A stretch of DNA of 64,000 bases from Gymnogyps californianus (lineage: Eukaryota > Chordata > Aves > Accipitriformes > Cathartidae): contig NC_059500.1 in NCBI RefSeq assembly GCF_018139145.2, positions 42,889,175 to 42,953,174 on the forward strand. The letters are read 5' to 3'. A program made the translations under genes and the position numbers. Each line of letters begins with the position of its first letter. Position 1 is the stretch's first letter. Shown piece by piece: positions 60,729 to 64,000 of this stretch. The notes under the pieces were generated by a model that was given only the letters and a program-made list of their open reading frames with translations, was not told the origin of the DNA and made no database searches.

Positions 60729-63700
60729 GGAAGGGCAGTAAAAATAAACTTTCCACGCAACTATCAAGTGTATGAAAGACAGATGTTAAAGCAGAGAACA
60801 GACAGCAGCTGCTGAGGTAAACTTGAATGAGTATTCAAGAGCACTACAAGTCTGAGTAATACAGAAATTTTCTTCACAAATGTTATTGCCATTAATCTTT
60901 CTAAAAAACCTGGTGATATTCTTTTCTTCTTCATGTACCAATGTGTTTACATTATCATAGAAAGCTTATGGGTAGCACCTGCTACATTTAACATTGTAAA
61001 ATAGTTTGTATTACACTTACTTGTCTTTGAATATTCATGACTTCCCAGAACATTCATTTTTGGGGCCTGCAATTTTTTACAGTTTTTATCTCTGCCTGAA
61101 AGTAAGTACTTTTTAAAGCCCCCTGCAGCTATTTTTTAGTTGAATGTGGTTGGAAAATAATAATTCACATTCTCATTTAAAACCATGACTGCTCTCTTTT
61201 TTAATACGGAGCGAAAATTCACAGGTTTGATGCCTGAAGTTTGAAACCTGACATTTTCCTAGAATTTGAAACTGTACGTTCTCTTGCTATAACAACAAAA
61301 ATTGTGAAACATCTGGCATGAGACCAGTTATCACTGAGAGAAGATGAGCATTTGGGTTCAGAGTTCCTTCACTGGAGCAGAGAAGAAGCAGCCAAGCCCT
61401 AATGAAAAGCTCTAGCTCTGCATCAGTTCAGAGTGAGCTGCAGCTATCCAAAAATTTGCTAAGGCCATAGTTTGACAACGCAACTCATCACTACTGCTGA
61501 AAGAAGTAGTCCAAAATACCCTCTTTTCTTGGTTGCTCATCCCTGTCTCGCTGGGTAGCAAGCTAGATCACTGGTTGAAAAATAATAATTTGTTTTTACT
61601 AGGTTAGCTTTCTGCTCACATTCAGGGCAAAAGTAAGTAGCCGGGGTGAGGAGGAAGATGGGATTTCAGAGGCAGCATCAGTTTAGCTTGATCAATGTGT
61701 TACAACTTGATTTCAGTAGACCACTTATCCATGAAATGCAGATTGAAGAAACTGGGTTTGATATTTTTAAATTATTTAAAGCAGTCTGAACTTTGTGATT
61801 TCAGCTAAGGCTATCCTGCATGCAGCTGTAATTTTGACTGACGCCTTTTAATTTGTATTCTTTCACCCATGCAATGGCTTTTAAACTTCTCTTTCTCACC
61901 AAAAATTTTTTGCTTCCTGATTTTAGGAAGAACACTGTTCTGAGTTTTGCAATGAAGTCTCAAAAATAGCTAAATATGAGTAATCTTAAGTTGTCTATCA
62001 GTTTAAAATGTCTGAAAAGTCTGAGCAAGATTTTAAAACCTGGATACCAGATACCAAGACATCAAAACCTTAGTTTAGGCACCTCGGTAGTTGCTTTGAT
62101 ATTCAAAAGTGCTACTCAGCAGCTCCTAGAGAAATCACTGGGAAAATGGATGGTGCAGAGCTATTTCTGGGTGCATATTATTTATTGGTTTTGTCATATG
62201 GAGGTTTTATGGATAGAATGTAATGTGTATGGAGATTTCATGAGGTATACTTTTACTCTTCTATAAAAGGATCTAAAGCCTGAGAAAATGAAATTTTATA
62301 TTTTACAATGAAACTGTAAAATAGAAAAACTGTTTTTGATAGAAATGGTGTAAAACTCCAATTATTGGATGCAATATATAAAGAATTAGAATTTCAGTCT
62401 CACTTCAGTTCATGCATCTATAAAGCTTATTTATATAGTCAGGCTCTCTTTTTGTACTTTAAAGTTTCAGCTTCTGTTTACAGATGCTAAAATTAACTAA
62501 AATTGCTGGGATAACACCTCAGACACAATACCATGGATTTTCTGGGCAGAACTATCACCAGATAATAGGGTGTGGCTGTTATAATTTAGGTATTCCCATG
62601 CCAGTTACCAAAATTAGACTGAATATTATTCATTCTCAGGAAGGAGTGCACATGAGCTAAGTGATATCCCTAGTGTTCAAATTAGAGTGCCTTAAGGCAA
62701 AACTTTGCATCTGGGTTTCATATGAGCAAGAGCCTGCTATGGGACTGGGGCTATCCCATCATTTGCTAAAACACAAGCTTTACCTATGCCTGCATCCTAT
62801 TGCTTACTCACCTGCCCTGTAGGCATCTTGTGAACACACCAGTAAGCTGTATAAAAAGGTACAATCTCACCTCTTGTCAGTCTTTGCCTTAAAACTGTTG
62901 TCCAGGGAAATTTTCTTCTGCTGTCAAGGGCAAAGCTGATGAGGCTTCAGCTGTGAGGATCTCCTGCTTTGTACATGTGTGATGTGATGAGATGAGGAGA
63001 ACCACCATGGAAACAGTAAAATTGGTATCTTCCCCTCTTGTCCCCTGAGGCCCTGAAGGGAGGGATGGCCTTTGCTCCTCTCCTCCCTTTGGCTCTATAT
63101 GCTGTAGGTCACGATTGAAGCATAGCCCAATCTTGCCATCCCATTCCTCTGGGATGAAGGACTATGCAGTCCTCCACGATCAGGACTGACCATTGAAGGA
63201 TGTGAAACATGGACTGGCAGAGCCTGTCCAAGGCCCTTCACCATGAGCCACTCACCTTCTGCACCAGCATGTCACCTCCTTGCACTGCCCTCTTCAGGGT
63301 AGCTGACAACGATCTGACTGTGTGCTTATCTTTCCCTGGAGCTCCTGTGGATGTGAGGGACATCCTCTGCTCTGGAGTGCCAGTTTCCTGGTGACCTTAC
63401 CAAATGCTGTGCCTGCTCCTGTCAGGGGAGAGGTCATCCTCTGTCCTCCCACATGTATGTGTCTTTCTACAGCACTGTGTATGAACATACAGGATTGGAG
63501 AGTAGGAGGCTGCCAGGACAGCCACTGAGTAATATCACAAAACAGAATAAAAAATGAAATTATTTTCAGATTACCACCTTTTGGAGTAAATATGCTGCTA
63601 TCCAGCTACTGGCAGATAAACAAAAGCATATTATCTTAAGAACTATAAATAAAGCTCTTTTCACTACTTCTAAGTCAATTAAAAGTAAAACATTATTTGA

Positions 63701-63899
63701 ATTCACAAAAAAATGTCTTTGTCCATTAAAGCTTTAGTCTTATCCTTGTTCTGAGACTTTTTAAACATTTGCAGTTTTGTACGTATTGTCATCTGGAGGT
63801 GAAAGTGCAAGTGAACTTAGGCAGCTACATGACCCCATGATCTGGTAATTAAGAACTGTATTTCATACAGCCATGCTCATATCCCTACGAGGAAAAAAG
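60728..63899. other. Unique non-coding DNA
   Basis: No gene is recognised. The segment 63,000-63,540 is less AT-rich and carries short overlapping frames on both strands without recognisable content. A 96-codon plus frame (61,976-62,266) has no known domain. Confidence 0.55.
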
Positions 63900-63960
63900 T
63901 ACACTTATCCCCATTTTAGAAGTAAAAGGCTTTAGCGTAGAGAGAGATGAGAGCTACAAT
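63900..63960 (-). repeat. MIR-like SINE relic
   Basis: The plus strand has ACTTATCCCCATTTTAGAAG followed by AGTAAAAGGCTTTAGCGTAG and AGAGAGATGAGAGCTAC. This is the reversed MIR pattern TTATCCCCATTTTACAGATG...GGCACAGAGAGG. It may continue past the end of the window region shown. Confidence 0.45.
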
Positions 63961-64000
63961 CCAAAGTTGGCTTTAATGTGTAAAATGGAATTCAGATAAA

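Noticed and set aside
60615..60815. 66-codon frame with a poly-glycine stretch
   Set aside because: The glycines come from the poly(G) run and the flanks have no coding features.
1..64000. CRISPR arrays, tRNA or rRNA genes, bacterial operons, phage or plasmid systems
   Set aside because: No regularly spaced direct repeats with unique spacers, no cloverleaf or rRNA signatures, no gene-dense organisation. The CR1 and ERVL elements place the window in a vertebrate nuclear genome.

Overview
This is vertebrate nuclear DNA, most likely from a bird. It is AT-rich, has no dense run of genes, and carries three avian hallmarks. The first is a CR1 LINE 3' end with tandem ATTCTATG octamers (53,612-54,163). 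The second is a pair of ERVL-type solo LTRs of a family common in birds (5,482-5,901 and 35,782-36,387, both sense on the minus strand). The third is a thin scatter of old CR1/L3-like and MIR-like relics. I find no convincing protein-coding gene, RNA gene, CRISPR array or prokaryotic feature. Apart from one 80-codon candidate exon (7,075-7,314, low confidence), the open frames look like chance, microsatellite translation or LINE remnants. The window reads as a gene desert or the inside of a very large intron.

Layout. 1-5.5 kb: featureless unique DNA. 5.5-5.9 kb: solo LTR 1. 7.06-7.31 kb: candidate exon with two good splice-acceptor contexts. 10.2 kb: four abutting CAGCTG E-boxes. 12-13.7 kb: the most GC-rich block, ending in a G-rich purine tract. 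13.84-15.0 kb: first block resembling conserved non-coding (enhancer) DNA. 19-20.3 kb and 30.6-33.2 kb: smaller blocks of the same kind. 23.6-26.8 kb: several MIR-like relics. 27.9 kb: 35-nt poly(T). 35.6-36.4 kb: a CT-rich tract split by solo LTR 2, with a perfect 5-bp target duplication. 38.1-38.5 kb and 39.8-40.4 kb: enhancer-like blocks, the latter running straight into a 664-nt homopurine microsatellite (40,423-41,086). 47.9-54.2 kb: three CR1/L3 fragments of different ages. 57.8-59.1 kb: the most homeodomain-motif-rich enhancer-like block. 60,689-60,727: a 39-nt poly(G) run.

If the window has a biological role, it is probably cis-regulatory. Blocks of dense TAATTA, SOX, POU and E-box motifs, free of recognisable repeats, are spaced through it, as is typical around developmental transcription-factor genes. 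I cannot name the target gene from the sequence. The conservation claims are inference and need a multi-species alignment. The most striking directly visible structures are the purine tract and the poly(G) run.
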